Both the position numbers and the translations under genes were made by a program. Shown here one piece after another: positions 1 to 6,474 of a stretch of 8,450 nt of DNA. The notes beneath the pieces were generated by a model. It did not search any database, was not told the DNA's origin, and saw only the letters and a program-made list of their open reading frames with translations. Numbering within the stretch: the stretch's first letter is position 1; each line of letters starts with the position of its first letter. Source of the stretch: Proteobacteria bacterium SPGG2 (GTDB taxonomy: Bacteria; Pseudomonadota; Gammaproteobacteria; Acidiferrobacterales; SPGG2); assembly GCA_001643475.1 (NCBI GenBank), contig LXTK01000084.1, positions 1 to 8,450 on the forward strand, in the 5' to 3' direction.

Positions 1-27
1 CGGCCCGGACGCCTCATACCTATCGAC

Positions 28-33
28 TATACT
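28..33 (+). promoter_or_regulatory. Possible -10 element (TATACT) upstream of the membrane-protein gene
   Basis: TATACT differs from the sigma-70 -10 consensus at one position and lies about 50 bases before the start codon at 80. No good -35 hexamer is present about 17 bases upstream, and the window begins only 27 bases before it. It is a weak candidate that would serve the two-gene unit 80-2252. All three forward frames in 1-79 are open to the left edge, so the tail of an upstream gene could also end here and the unit could be part of a longer transcript. Confidence 0.22.
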
Positions 34-79
34 TAACCTCGAAAACGGGCGTTAGCGCCAACTTTTTGGGGAAAGCTTT

Positions 80-1537
80 ATGAATACTAACTGGTGGATG
101 ATCTGGCCAGGCAACCTCGCTTTGTCTGTGTTGGCTCTATATGCATTGTCTTTACTCTTCTTGTATCCAGCTCGCGGGCCGCTACACGGTATCATTCGCG
201 CTATAAGTCGCGCAATTAGCGGCCCACTGCGTTTGGGTGCGCGCTGGCTGTTGTCGACGGCCGAGATGTTACGTAGCCGCAACAAGATGGTGTTGTTGGC
301 GCACGGGAAGGAAGAGATTACGCAAGGAATCGAACGTGAGTTCGAACGCGTAACCGCTGTTGTCCAACGTGATTTGCATGACTATCCGGTCTTACAGCGC
401 AAGCTCATGGGCGAGATTACGCGAATCGAGGAAGACTATCAGAAGTGTGGCGCAGTCCCACCTACACCGCCGGAGTGGACCAAGGCAGTCGCAGCCGTTG
501 CCAAGATCCCGCCAACTGCGGATGGCTTGGTACAAAAGATTCTGGGGGATATCAATCACTCGATTGAGAAGATCCAAGATAAGGCGATTGCCGAATACCG
601 TCGGAGTTATGAGAGCCGGCATAAGATCCTCAAGGGGTTTATGCCGATTTGGCGTTCGCTAAATCAGACGCTGACCCAAGTCGATCGTAACTTGACTGGA
701 TTGCAAGAGAGCGCCTCGAGAATCGATGCGCAAATGGAGCAGTACCAACAGATCAGCGTGAACTCTGATAAGGTCGAGCATTCCCTGACCTCCTCGGCCA
801 CCACACAATTCGCGATTGCAGCTGTCGTGCTTTTAATCGCTGTCGGTGGTGCGTTTGTTAACTATAAGCTCATCGCCCTGCCGATGTCGGCAATGGTGGC
901 CAACGACTATATCACCGCTAACTTGCAGGCATCGGATATCGCTGCCTTGGTGATCATTTTTGTCGAGGCCAGTATGGGGCTGTTCCTCATGGAGGCCTTG
1001 CGCATCACGCATCTGTTTCCACGCATCAACAATCTGCCAGATAAAATGCGTCGCCGCTTTATGTGGGTGGCATTCTCATTGCTGCTCACCCTCGCACTTG
1101 TCGAAGTGGCCCTGGCCGTATTGCGTGACTGGATCGTGATAGAGGGTATCAAGCTCACCAGTGAGCTCGCCGGCGGCGCAACCGTGGCCGCTGCCGCAGA
1201 GGACTCCAGCCTGGTGAACAAGATTCCAACCATCGGCCAAATGATCCTCGGTTTCATCCTGCCGTGGGCCTTGGCCTTTATGGCAATACCGCTGGAGTAT
1301 TTTATCCACTCCGCCCGCACGGTCCTTGGCGTAGGCCTGGTCGTGGGTATTCGTGGTCTGGCGTTCGCATTGCGGGTCGTGGCACATGTCGCCAGGCAGG
1401 CGGGTAACTTGCTGGTCAATCTTTATGATGTGTTGATATTCTTGCCGTTGTTAGTCGAGCGCATCGTAAGGCCTAACGGCGGACAAGTTGCGGGACCATT
1501 AAAATCCCGTCGCGTTGCCCCGTTCGCAGCGAAGTAA
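80..1537 (+). CDS. Uncharacterised multi-pass inner-membrane protein with a long helical soluble domain
   Basis: Function not recognised. The 485-residue product has a first hydrophobic segment at about 10-30, followed by a stretch rich in Arg and Lys (31-69). A long charged, Glu/Lys/Gln/Arg-rich, probably helical and partly coiled-coil region runs from about 77 to 235. Four more hydrophobic segments lie at about 242-262, 287-306, 327-348 and 387-409, with a further hydrophobic or amphipathic stretch at 413-460 and a basic tail. By the positive-inside rule the N terminus would face the periplasm and the large helical domain the cytoplasm; this is inference. The ATG at 80 has a purine-rich GGGGAAAG element (68-75) just upstream, a usable ribosome binding site. 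The gene is followed after 40 bases by a VWA-type lipoprotein gene, and both end at one terminator, so they are probably co-transcribed and may act together at the envelope. No catalytic motif is visible. Base composition resembles its neighbours. Confidence 0.85.
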   Translation: MNTNWWMIWPGNLALSVLALYALSLLFLYPARGPLHGIIRAISRAISGPLRLGARWLLSTAEMLRSRNKMVLLAHGKEEITQGIEREFERVTAVVQRDLHDYPVLQRKLMGEITRIEEDYQKCGAVPPTPPEWTKAVAAVAKIPPTADGLVQKILGDINHSIEKIQDKAIAEYRRSYESRHKILKGFMPIWRSLNQTLTQVDRNLTGLQESASRIDAQMEQYQQISVNSDKVEHSLTSSATTQFAIAAVVLLIAVGGAFVNYKLIALPMSAMVANDYITANLQASDIAALVIIFVEASMGLFLMEALRITHLFPRINNLPDKMRRRFMWVAFSLLLTLALVEVALAVLRDWIVIEGIKLTSELAGGATVAAAAEDSSLVNKIPTIGQMILGFILPWALAFMAIPLEYFIHSARTVLGVGLVVGIRGLAFALRVVAHVARQAGNLLVNLYDVLIFLPLLVERIVRPNGGQVAGPLKSRRVAPFAAK

Positions 1538-1563
1538 AGTTTGGGCACTTGATTAATAGTTTC

Positions 1564-1570
1564 GGAGGTG
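1564..1570 (+). promoter_or_regulatory. Ribosome binding site fixing the lipoprotein start
   Basis: GGAGGTG is a near-perfect Shine-Dalgarno sequence. It is 7 bases before the ATG at 1578 but only 4 before an in-frame TTG at 1575. Spacing and codon preference favour the ATG. Confidence 0.7.
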
Positions 1571-1577
1571 TAGGTTG

Positions 1578-2252
1578 ATGAAACGGAAAATCTCACATGT
1601 ACTTATTATGGTGCTTGCCTTCGGGTTGATAGCGTGCTCCGGCGGCGGCGATCAGGCACCGATAAATCGTACGCAGGGTGTTTATATGCTGATCGATACC
1701 TCGGGTACGTATTCCAAGGAACTCGGTAAAGCGCTAGCGGTTATCAATTATCTATTGGGCACGATGAACCCAGGCGATGTCCTGGCCGTTGCTAAAGTAA
1801 GCAGTCGTAGCTTTAGTGAGAAGGATATTATCGCCAAAGTCACGTTTACCAGCGATCCGGTGCGGGCCAATCAGCAGAAACGTGCATTTCGCGCCAAGGT
1901 CGATAAGTTCGCCAAGGGCGTGAAACGCGGTAGTGCCTATACGGATATCACGGGTGGCATCATTCAGGCCGCACAATTCTTGAACGAAGCCAATCCCGGT
2001 ACGAAAACGGTATTGATCTTCTCAGACATGCAAGAAGAGCTCGGCAAAGGAACAATTCGTGACTTTCCGATCGAGCTAAGCGGCATACGTTTCGTCGCCC
2101 TTAACGTTACCAAACTCAAGGCCGATAACGTGGACCCGCGTCGTTATATGGGTCGGCTCGAGAAATGGCAGGAGCGCGTCACCAACGCCGGGGCCAGCAG
2201 CTGGCGCGTGGTAAACGATCTTCAGCACTTGGAACGCGTATTTGAAAGTTGA
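1578..2252 (+). CDS. Lipoprotein with a von Willebrand factor A-type domain
   Basis: The 224-residue product starts with a short basic N terminus, a hydrophobic core and a lipobox L-I-A-C, with Cys20 as the lipidated residue. Ser follows the Cys, so under the Lol rule the protein should go to the outer membrane rather than be retained by an Asp at +2. The mature part looks like a VWA fold. A beta strand leads into D40-T-S-G-T44, a DxSxS/T metal-ion-dependent adhesion site (MIDAS) motif. Thr122 in a Y-T-D-I context is a plausible second MIDAS element, and the strand V-L-I-F-S-D150 supplies the distal Asp. Such domains usually bind a divalent metal and a protein partner; the partner here is unknown. 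The gene lies 40 bases after the membrane-protein gene and is followed by a strong terminator, so the two probably form an operon. The VWA call rests on motif pattern and length; the specific role is unknown. Confidence 0.8.
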   Translation: MKRKISHVLIMVLAFGLIACSGGGDQAPINRTQGVYMLIDTSGTYSKELGKALAVINYLLGTMNPGDVLAVAKVSSRSFSEKDIIAKVTFTSDPVRANQQKRAFRAKVDKFAKGVKRGSAYTDITGGIIQAAQFLNEANPGTKTVLIFSDMQEELGKGTIRDFPIELSGIRFVALNVTKLKADNVDPRRYMGRLEKWQERVTNAGASSWRVVNDLQHLERVFES

Positions 2253-2286
2253 GGATCTTGTCGACCCGTGAGGGCAGTTGATTGAG

Positions 2287-2319
2287 AACGCCCGGCACCC
2301 AGCCGGGCGTTTTAGTTTT
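2287..2319 (+). terminator. Rho-independent terminator after the two-gene unit
   Basis: A perfect 10-bp GC-rich stem (AACGCCCGGC at 2287-2296 with GCCGGGCGTT at 2302-2311) encloses a 5-base loop ACCCA and runs into a T-rich tract TTTTAGTTTT (2310-2319). It lies 35 bases after the lipoprotein stop codon. The opposite strand lacks a T tract, so it should act only on rightward transcription. It separates the membrane/lipoprotein unit from the nrdR-rib cluster. Confidence 0.9.
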
Positions 2320-2474
2320 GGCTGTCTGATTCGAGCGTGGCGACTCGACTGGGCGACTTTGCCCGGTTGTTGCGGCATAGGCAATTTGTGTCAAATCATT
2401 TATCCTAGTCTGCGTTCAACCGTCTGTTCGGCCAGGCGGGCGGCGTCACTTTGGTTAGGTAGGTTAGAATAAGG
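2320..2474. other. Non-coding spacer before nrdR, expected to hold the cluster promoter
   Basis: These 155 bases lie between a strong terminator and nrdR, so a promoter for the downstream cluster is expected here. I see no convincing -35/-10 pair: TATCCT (2401-2406) is a possible -10, but no TTGACA-like hexamer sits at the right distance. There is no match to the FMN riboswitch and no NrdR-box palindrome. Only 4-bp hairpins are visible, for example GGGC/GCCC around 2351-2364. Confidence 0.5.
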
Positions 2475-2990
2475 ATGTATTGTCCGTTTTGTTCTGCTGT
2501 AGATACGCGTGTTGTAGACTCTCGCCTCGCCGACGAGGGCGATTCCGTACGGCGTCGGCGTGAGTGTAGTGTTTGTGGCGAACGATTTACCACCTACGAG
2601 CGCGCAGAACTTCGGTTACCTCAGATTATCAAATCCGATGGACGCCGGGAGCCTTTTAGGGAAGATAAGCTACGTGCTGGTATGAGTCGTGCCTTAGAAA
2701 AGCGTCCGGTCGATGCGGAAGCAGTGGAGCACGTTATTGGCCGGATTCGACACCAATTGTTGGCTAGTGGTGAACGCGAGATCGGATCGCGCACGATCGG
2801 TGAGTGGGTCATGCAAGAGTTAAAGGACTTAGATTCGGTCGCTTACGTCCGCTTTGCGTCCGTATATCGTAGGTTCGAGGACCTGGAAGCCTTTAGCGAG
2901 GAGGTCCAGCGTCTACAAAAAGAACCGAGCCCAGAAACACGCCGCAGACAGCTCAAGCTCATCCCCGATAGTGGCGAGTCGGATGAGTGA
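2475..2990 (+). CDS. nrdR: NrdR, transcriptional repressor of ribonucleotide reductase genes
   Basis: NrdR is a zinc- and nucleotide-binding repressor that senses ATP/dATP and shuts down nrd (ribonucleotide reductase) operons. The product opens with the family signature M-Y-C-P-F-C. The zinc-ribbon cysteines are Cys3, Cys6, Cys31 and Cys34, with the R-R-R-R-E-C-S-V-C-G-E-R-F-T-T-Y-E block typical of the family. An ATP-cone domain follows at about 49-139, beginning after the L-P-Q-I-I-K-S-D-G-R stretch. At 171 residues it is about 20 longer than many homologues because of a polar C-terminal tail. The start at 2475 is fixed by the signature, although the nearest AAGG touches the ATG directly; the more useful Shine-Dalgarno candidate is AGGT at 2461-2464. 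It is the first gene of the cluster, and ribD begins 2 bases after its stop. No NrdR operator is visible in the window, so its targets are elsewhere. Confidence 0.96.
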   Translation: MYCPFCSAVDTRVVDSRLADEGDSVRRRRECSVCGERFTTYERAELRLPQIIKSDGRREPFREDKLRAGMSRALEKRPVDAEAVEHVIGRIRHQLLASGEREIGSRTIGEWVMQELKDLDSVAYVRFASVYRRFEDLEAFSEEVQRLQKEPSPETRRRQLKLIPDSGESDE

Positions 2991-2992
2991 CT

Positions 2993-4075
2993 ATGTCGGA
3001 TGAAGCACACATTGCACATGCCTTGCGACTCGCGCGGCGTGGTCTTTATACGACAGACCCGAACCCGCGCGTCGGGTGTGTGGTGGTTAATGAAGGTGTT
3101 ATCGTAGGCGAAGGTTGGCACCAACGAGCCGGCGAGCCCCACGCCGAGATAAATGCACTGCGTGCAGCCGGCCAGAAAGCGCGGGGCGCCACGGTGTTTG
3201 TTACCCTCGAACCATGTTGCCATCATGGGCGCACACCGCCTTGTAGTGACGCCCTGATCGAGGCTAACCCTAGCCGCGTCGTCGTGGCTACGGAAGATCC
3301 AAATCCCAAGGTTGCCGGCCAAGGTCTAACAGCACTGCGACAGGCGGGGATCGCGGTAGATGTTGGCATACTCCAAGAGCAAGCACGGGCCCTGAATCCG
3401 GGTTTCGAGAGCCGCATGCGTCGCCAACGGCCTTTCGTGCGAGCGAAGCTTGCGGTGAGCCTCGATGGTCGCACCGCCATGGCGAGCGGGGAAAGTAAAT
3501 GGATTACCGGCGACGCGGCGCGGGCTGACGTGCAACGCTGGCGGGCCCGTAGTTCCGCAATCCTGTGTGGGATTGGCACGGTGCTGCAGGATGACCCGTC
3601 ATTGACGGTGCGGGCATTCGACATCGGTCGACAACCACTGCGGGTGGTCACAGACAGCAATTTAAGGACGCCATCGTCGGCAAAATTATTGGCCCATAAG
3701 GGTGCACTGATCGTGACCGCTTGCGACGATGGTGAGCGTGCAGCGCAACTACATCGGGTCGGCGCTGAGGTGTTGTCGCTCCCCACCGCGGATGGTGCCG
3801 TAGATTTGGCAGCGCTGCTACAACACCTGGCGGGACGCGAGATAAACGAAGTGTTATTGGAAAGTGGACCGACGTTATGTGGCGCCATGTTGGCGGCAAA
3901 GCTGATAGATGAGCTCGTTCTGTATTTGGCACCAAGCCTAATGGGTAGTGAAGCACGCGGTATGTTCAACCTATCGGGACTGCAGTATATGGCTGACCGC
4001 ACGACACTTGAGATCGACGATGTGCGAGCGGTGGGGGACGACTGGCGAATCATTTGTCGTCCGGTTTACCTATAG
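2993..4075 (+). CDS. ribD: RibD, bifunctional diaminohydroxyphosphoribosylaminopyrimidine deaminase / 5-amino-6-(5-phosphoribosylamino)uracil reductase
   Basis: RibD carries out the second and third steps of riboflavin synthesis in the cytoplasm: deamination of the pyrimidine ring, then NADPH-dependent reduction of the ribose side chain. The N-terminal deaminase domain (about 1-145) has the zinc site H50-A-E52 and P-C75-C-H-H-G-R-T-P-P-C84, with T-D-P-N-P-R-V-G-C before it. The C-terminal reductase domain (about 146-360) has K152, S-L-D-G-R (156-160), G-E-S-K-W-I-T (166-172) and the late E-S-G-P-T-L block. At 360 residues it is full length for the two-domain enzyme. I chose the ATG at 2993. 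An in-frame GTG at 2987 overlaps the nrdR stop codon as GTGA and would add two residues; neither start has a strong Shine-Dalgarno sequence, so translation is probably coupled to nrdR. ribE starts 5 bases after its stop. Confidence 0.96.
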   Translation: MSDEAHIAHALRLARRGLYTTDPNPRVGCVVVNEGVIVGEGWHQRAGEPHAEINALRAAGQKARGATVFVTLEPCCHHGRTPPCSDALIEANPSRVVVATEDPNPKVAGQGLTALRQAGIAVDVGILQEQARALNPGFESRMRRQRPFVRAKLAVSLDGRTAMASGESKWITGDAARADVQRWRARSSAILCGIGTVLQDDPSLTVRAFDIGRQPLRVVTDSNLRTPSSAKLLAHKGALIVTACDDGERAAQLHRVGAEVLSLPTADGAVDLAALLQHLAGREINEVLLESGPTLCGAMLAAKLIDELVLYLAPSLMGSEARGMFNLSGLQYMADRTTLEIDDVRAVGDDWRIICRPVYL

Positions 4076-4080
4076 CAGAT

Positions 4081-4740
4081 ATGTTTACCGGTATCGTCCA
4101 GGCAGTCGGCAAGCTAAGATCACTTGAAGATCGTGGCGATGATCAGCGCTTTCACATCGAAGCAAATACTCTCGATCTTACCGATGTCCGCTGTGGTGAC
4201 AGTATTTGCGTCAGCGGCGTATGTCTGACGGTGCTTAATGCTGGTGCTACTGGTTTCTCGACCGATGTATCTATAGAAACGCTAGCGAGTACTACCTTTT
4301 TACGTCTCGCAGTCGGTGATGCGGTAAATCTTGAAAAAGCATTGACGCCGACAACAGCGCTCGGCGGTCATTTCGTTAGTGGTCACGTGGATGGCGTCGG
4401 GGAGATCGTTGATCGGCGACAGGCCGGTCGCTCGATCGCAATGCGCGTACGTACCCCAGCCAACCTCGTCAAGTATATTGCACAGAAAGGATCGGTCTGC
4501 ATTGATGGCATCAGCTTCACCGTGAACGATGTCCAAGGCCCAGAGTTTGAGATCAATGTTATTCCCCACACGTTGGAGCAGACAACCGCCGGTTCGTTTA
4601 CAGTCGGTCGGGGGATCAATCTAGAGGTAGATATCATCGCCCGGTATCTGGAAAGTTTGTTACGGGGTGACGAACAAGCGGTAAATTCTAAAGTCACGGC
4701 TAAATTCCTTAGGGAACACGGCTTTATTCGCAGTTCGTGA
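4081..4740 (+). CDS. ribE: RibE, riboflavin synthase (alpha subunit type)
   Basis: This enzyme dismutates two 6,7-dimethyl-8-ribityllumazine molecules into riboflavin and the pyrimidine that is recycled; it is the last step of the pathway. In E. coli the same enzyme is called RibC. The 219-residue product has the two tandem lumazine-binding repeats of the family: repeat one begins M-F-T-G-I-V and contains G-D-S-I-C-V-S-G-V-C48-L-T, and repeat two begins G-G-H-F-V-S-G-H102-V-D-G and contains the matching I-D-G-I-S-F-T-V and I-P-H-T-L-E blocks. The ATG at 4081 gives the invariant M-F-T-G-I-V start; an in-frame TTG at 4054 would add nine non-conserved residues inside the end of ribD and is rejected. 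There is no clear ribosome binding site, so coupling to ribD is likely. The tail after about residue 195 is slightly longer than in E. coli. Confidence 0.96.
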   Translation: MFTGIVQAVGKLRSLEDRGDDQRFHIEANTLDLTDVRCGDSICVSGVCLTVLNAGATGFSTDVSIETLASTTFLRLAVGDAVNLEKALTPTTALGGHFVSGHVDGVGEIVDRRQAGRSIAMRVRTPANLVKYIAQKGSVCIDGISFTVNDVQGPEFEINVIPHTLEQTTAGSFTVGRGINLEVDIIARYLESLLRGDEQAVNSKVTAKFLREHGFIRSS

Positions 4741-4836
4741 CGCACCCCATCGGCGTCTGGACAGCCTTACAGAGGCGGAAATCTACACAGAAATGAGTGA
4801 TAATTGCCCCCTAGGAGTAGTTAGTCGTAGCGGGTT
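4741..4836. other. 96-base spacer between ribE and ribB(X)
   Basis: This is the only sizeable gap inside the otherwise tightly packed cluster. It contains a GATAAT hexamer (4799-4804) preceded by TG, a possible -10, but with no acceptable -35. TAGGAG (4812-4817) is a Shine-Dalgarno-like run but lies 19 bases before the next start codon, rather far. There is no FMN riboswitch-like sequence and no terminator-like hairpin with a T tract, so read-through from ribE is likely. Confidence 0.4.
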
Positions 4837-5991
4837 ATGTCTACCAGTCCGATTACAGAAATAGTCCAGGAGTTGCGTGATGGGCGCATGGTCATCGTTA
4901 TGGACGACGAGGACCGTGAAAACGAGGGCGACCTCGTTATCGCCGCCGAACATGTGCGCCCCGAACACATCAATTTTATGGCCCGTTACGGGCGCGGGTT
5001 GATCTGCCTCGCGCTGACCAGTAAGCGCTGTGAGCAACTGCAGTTGCCGCTTATGGTTAACAGTAATCAAAGCCGCAACAAGACGCGGTTTACCCTTTCG
5101 ATCGAGGCTGCCGAGGGCGTGACCACCGGCATCTCAGCATCAGACCGGACCACAACTATACATGCAGCCGTAAGGAAAAATGCTAAGCCGTCCGACATTG
5201 TCACACCCGGTCACATCTTTCCTGTGATGGCGCAACGTGGCGGTGTGCTGGCACGGGCTGGCCACACCGAGGCTGGTGTTGATCTCGCACTTTTGGCCGG
5301 TCTCGAGCCTGCAGGTGTTATATGCGAGATCATGAACGAAGATGGATCCATGGCTCGTCTACGCGAGCTAGAAAAGTTTGCGGTCGAGCATAACTTAAAG
5401 ATGAGTACGATCGCAGACCTTATCAGTTATCGTATGGAGAACGAGTCCACCATTCAACGCATGGCCAAGGCAACCGTAGCTACTGAGTTCGGAAAATTTC
5501 GCGTGACTGCCTATCATGACTCGATTAGCGATCATGTACATTTGGCGCTGGTACGGGGAAAGATTGTACGCGACATACCTACCCTAGTGCGGGTACATGT
5601 TCAAGGGAGCTTGCTCGATCTGTTTACCGATGCACATCGTGCCGGACATTGGACACTTTATGCAGCATTAAAACGTGTCGCGCAGGAGGGTAATGGGGTT
5701 GTTGTTATCCTTGATCATGCCGAGTCGGGTGAGAACTTACTGCAGCGAATTCAGAGTTTTAAGCGTCAAGGTGAGAGCTTGGAAGTGCCCGCCAAAAGGC
5801 GCCAACAAGAGGAGCTTCGCACCTATGGGTTGGGGAGTCAGATCCTGGCTGAGCTGGGTGTTGGCAAAATGCGGGTTCTTGGGCAAACAATGAAAGCGCC
5901 GGCAATGTCTGGTTTTGGTCTCGAGATCGTCGAATACATCGAAAACGACAATGGTGGCAAGATTGCCGATCGATCGAGTATATCTGGATGA
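4837..5991 (+). CDS. ribB: 3,4-dihydroxy-2-butanone 4-phosphate synthase fused to a degenerate GTP cyclohydrolase II-like domain (RibBA-like, RibBX type)
   Basis: The N-terminal domain (about 1-205) converts ribulose 5-phosphate to 3,4-dihydroxy-2-butanone 4-phosphate, the four-carbon donor for lumazine synthesis. It has the acidic loop D23-D-E-D-R-E-N-E-G-D-L33, the E-A-A-E-G-V-T-T-G block (90-98) and G-H143-T-E145-A-G-V-D-L. The C-terminal domain (about 214-384) aligns by eye with GTP cyclohydrolase II: it keeps R-V-H (252-254) and R-T-Y-G-L-G-S-Q-I-L followed by G-V-G-K-M-R-V-L. The three zinc cysteines expected just after R-V-H are absent, and residues 164-384 contain no Cys at all. The domain should not hydrolyse GTP. 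This matches the RibBX hybrid known to be common in Proteobacteria; automated annotation often calls it bifunctional RibBA. The ATG at 4837 is the first possible start, because an in-frame TAG lies at 4828-4830. ribH overlaps its stop by 4 bases. Confidence 0.94.
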   Translation: MSTSPITEIVQELRDGRMVIVMDDEDRENEGDLVIAAEHVRPEHINFMARYGRGLICLALTSKRCEQLQLPLMVNSNQSRNKTRFTLSIEAAEGVTTGISASDRTTTIHAAVRKNAKPSDIVTPGHIFPVMAQRGGVLARAGHTEAGVDLALLAGLEPAGVICEIMNEDGSMARLRELEKFAVEHNLKMSTIADLISYRMENESTIQRMAKATVATEFGKFRVTAYHDSISDHVHLALVRGKIVRDIPTLVRVHVQGSLLDLFTDAHRAGHWTLYAALKRVAQEGNGVVVILDHAESGENLLQRIQSFKRQGESLEVPAKRRQQEELRTYGLGSQILAELGVGKMRVLGQTMKAPAMSGFGLEIVEYIENDNGGKIADRSSISG

Positions 5992-6464
5992 GCAAGTTAA
6001 AGAATATCGAAGGAGATCTTTCGGCCCGTGGCGTGCGTTTTGGTATCGTGTGTAGTCGCTTTAACGGTTTTATCGGTGAGCGTTTATTCGAGGGGGCCGT
6101 TGATACGCTTGGTCGTCACGGTGCGGAATCGGCAAACATCGAAGTAGTACGAGTACCGGGAGCCTATGAAATACCATTGGCCGCCAAGATGATGGCGGCG
6201 AGCAAGCGCTATGATGCATTGATTGCGCTCGGCGTTGTAATTCGTGGTGAGACACCCCATTTTGAGTATGTAGCGGGTGAATGTATTAAAGGTATATCGC
6301 AGGTCAGTATGCAATATGACATCCCGGTGGGGCTGGGTGTGCTCACGGTGAATACAATAGAGCAAGCCATCGAGCGAGCCGGCACTAAGGCTGGCAACAA
6401 GGGTAGCGATGCTGCGCTCGCCGCTATCGAGATGCTTAACTTGATAAGACAACTCCAGCAGTAG
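5988..6464 (+). CDS. ribH: RibH, 6,7-dimethyl-8-ribityllumazine synthase (lumazine synthase)
   Basis: RibH condenses 5-amino-6-ribitylaminouracil with 3,4-dihydroxy-2-butanone 4-phosphate to give the substrate of riboflavin synthase. Family members assemble as pentamers or 60-mer capsids. The 158-residue product is standard length. Visible motifs are S-R-F-N26 near the N terminus, V-P-G-A-Y-E-I-P-L-A (56-65), G-V-V-I-R-G-E-T-P-H91-F-E-Y-V with the catalytic His91, and A-G-T-K-A-G-N-K-G (131-139) for phosphate binding. The start ATG overlaps the ribB(X) stop as ATGA (5988-5991) and has no strong Shine-Dalgarno sequence, so translation is probably coupled. That makes sense, since RibB supplies one of its two substrates. 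Confidence 0.97.
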   Translation: MSKLKNIEGDLSARGVRFGIVCSRFNGFIGERLFEGAVDTLGRHGAESANIEVVRVPGAYEIPLAAKMMAASKRYDALIALGVVIRGETPHFEYVAGECIKGISQVSMQYDIPVGLGVLTVNTIEQAIERAGTKAGNKGSDAALAAIEMLNLIRQLQQ

Positions 6465-6468
6465 GAGG
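6463..6468 (+). promoter_or_regulatory. Ribosome binding site for nusB, overlapping the ribH stop codon
   Basis: AGGAGG is a perfect Shine-Dalgarno core; it shares two bases with the ribH TAG stop. It stands 6 bases before the GTG at 6475 and 12 before a second in-frame GTG at 6481, which supports the first. An ATG at 6470 is out of frame and meets a stop after four codons. Confidence 0.75.
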
Positions 6469-6474
6469 TATGTC

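Noticed and set aside
50..67. GGCG-TTAG-CGCC hairpin followed by a short T run as a terminator of an upstream gene
   Set aside because: The stem is only 4 bp and the T run is separated by AAC; too weak to call.
907..1419. Long reverse-strand open frame inside the membrane-protein gene
   Set aside because: It is antisense to a well-supported gene; the product is rich in Ser, Thr, Arg and Ala with no recognisable motif, as expected of a shadow frame in GC-rich DNA.
2278..2472. Forward open frame across the terminator and nrdR spacer
   Set aside because: It runs through a strong terminator hairpin, lacks a good ribosome binding site and has no family-like sequence.
3223..4053. Long reverse-strand open frame opposite ribD
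   Set aside because: ribD is certain on the forward strand; the antisense product is low-complexity Ser/Arg/Ala-rich with no domain.
4054..4080. In-frame TTG start extending riboflavin synthase by nine residues
   Set aside because: Family members begin M-F-T-G-I-V, matching the ATG at 4081, and the extension lies inside the end of ribD.
4793..4867. Short 24-codon reading frame in the ribE-ribB(X) spacer that could be a leader peptide
   Set aside because: No ribosome binding site, no codon run typical of attenuation and no downstream terminator/antiterminator pair; its overlap with the ribB(X) start looks coincidental.
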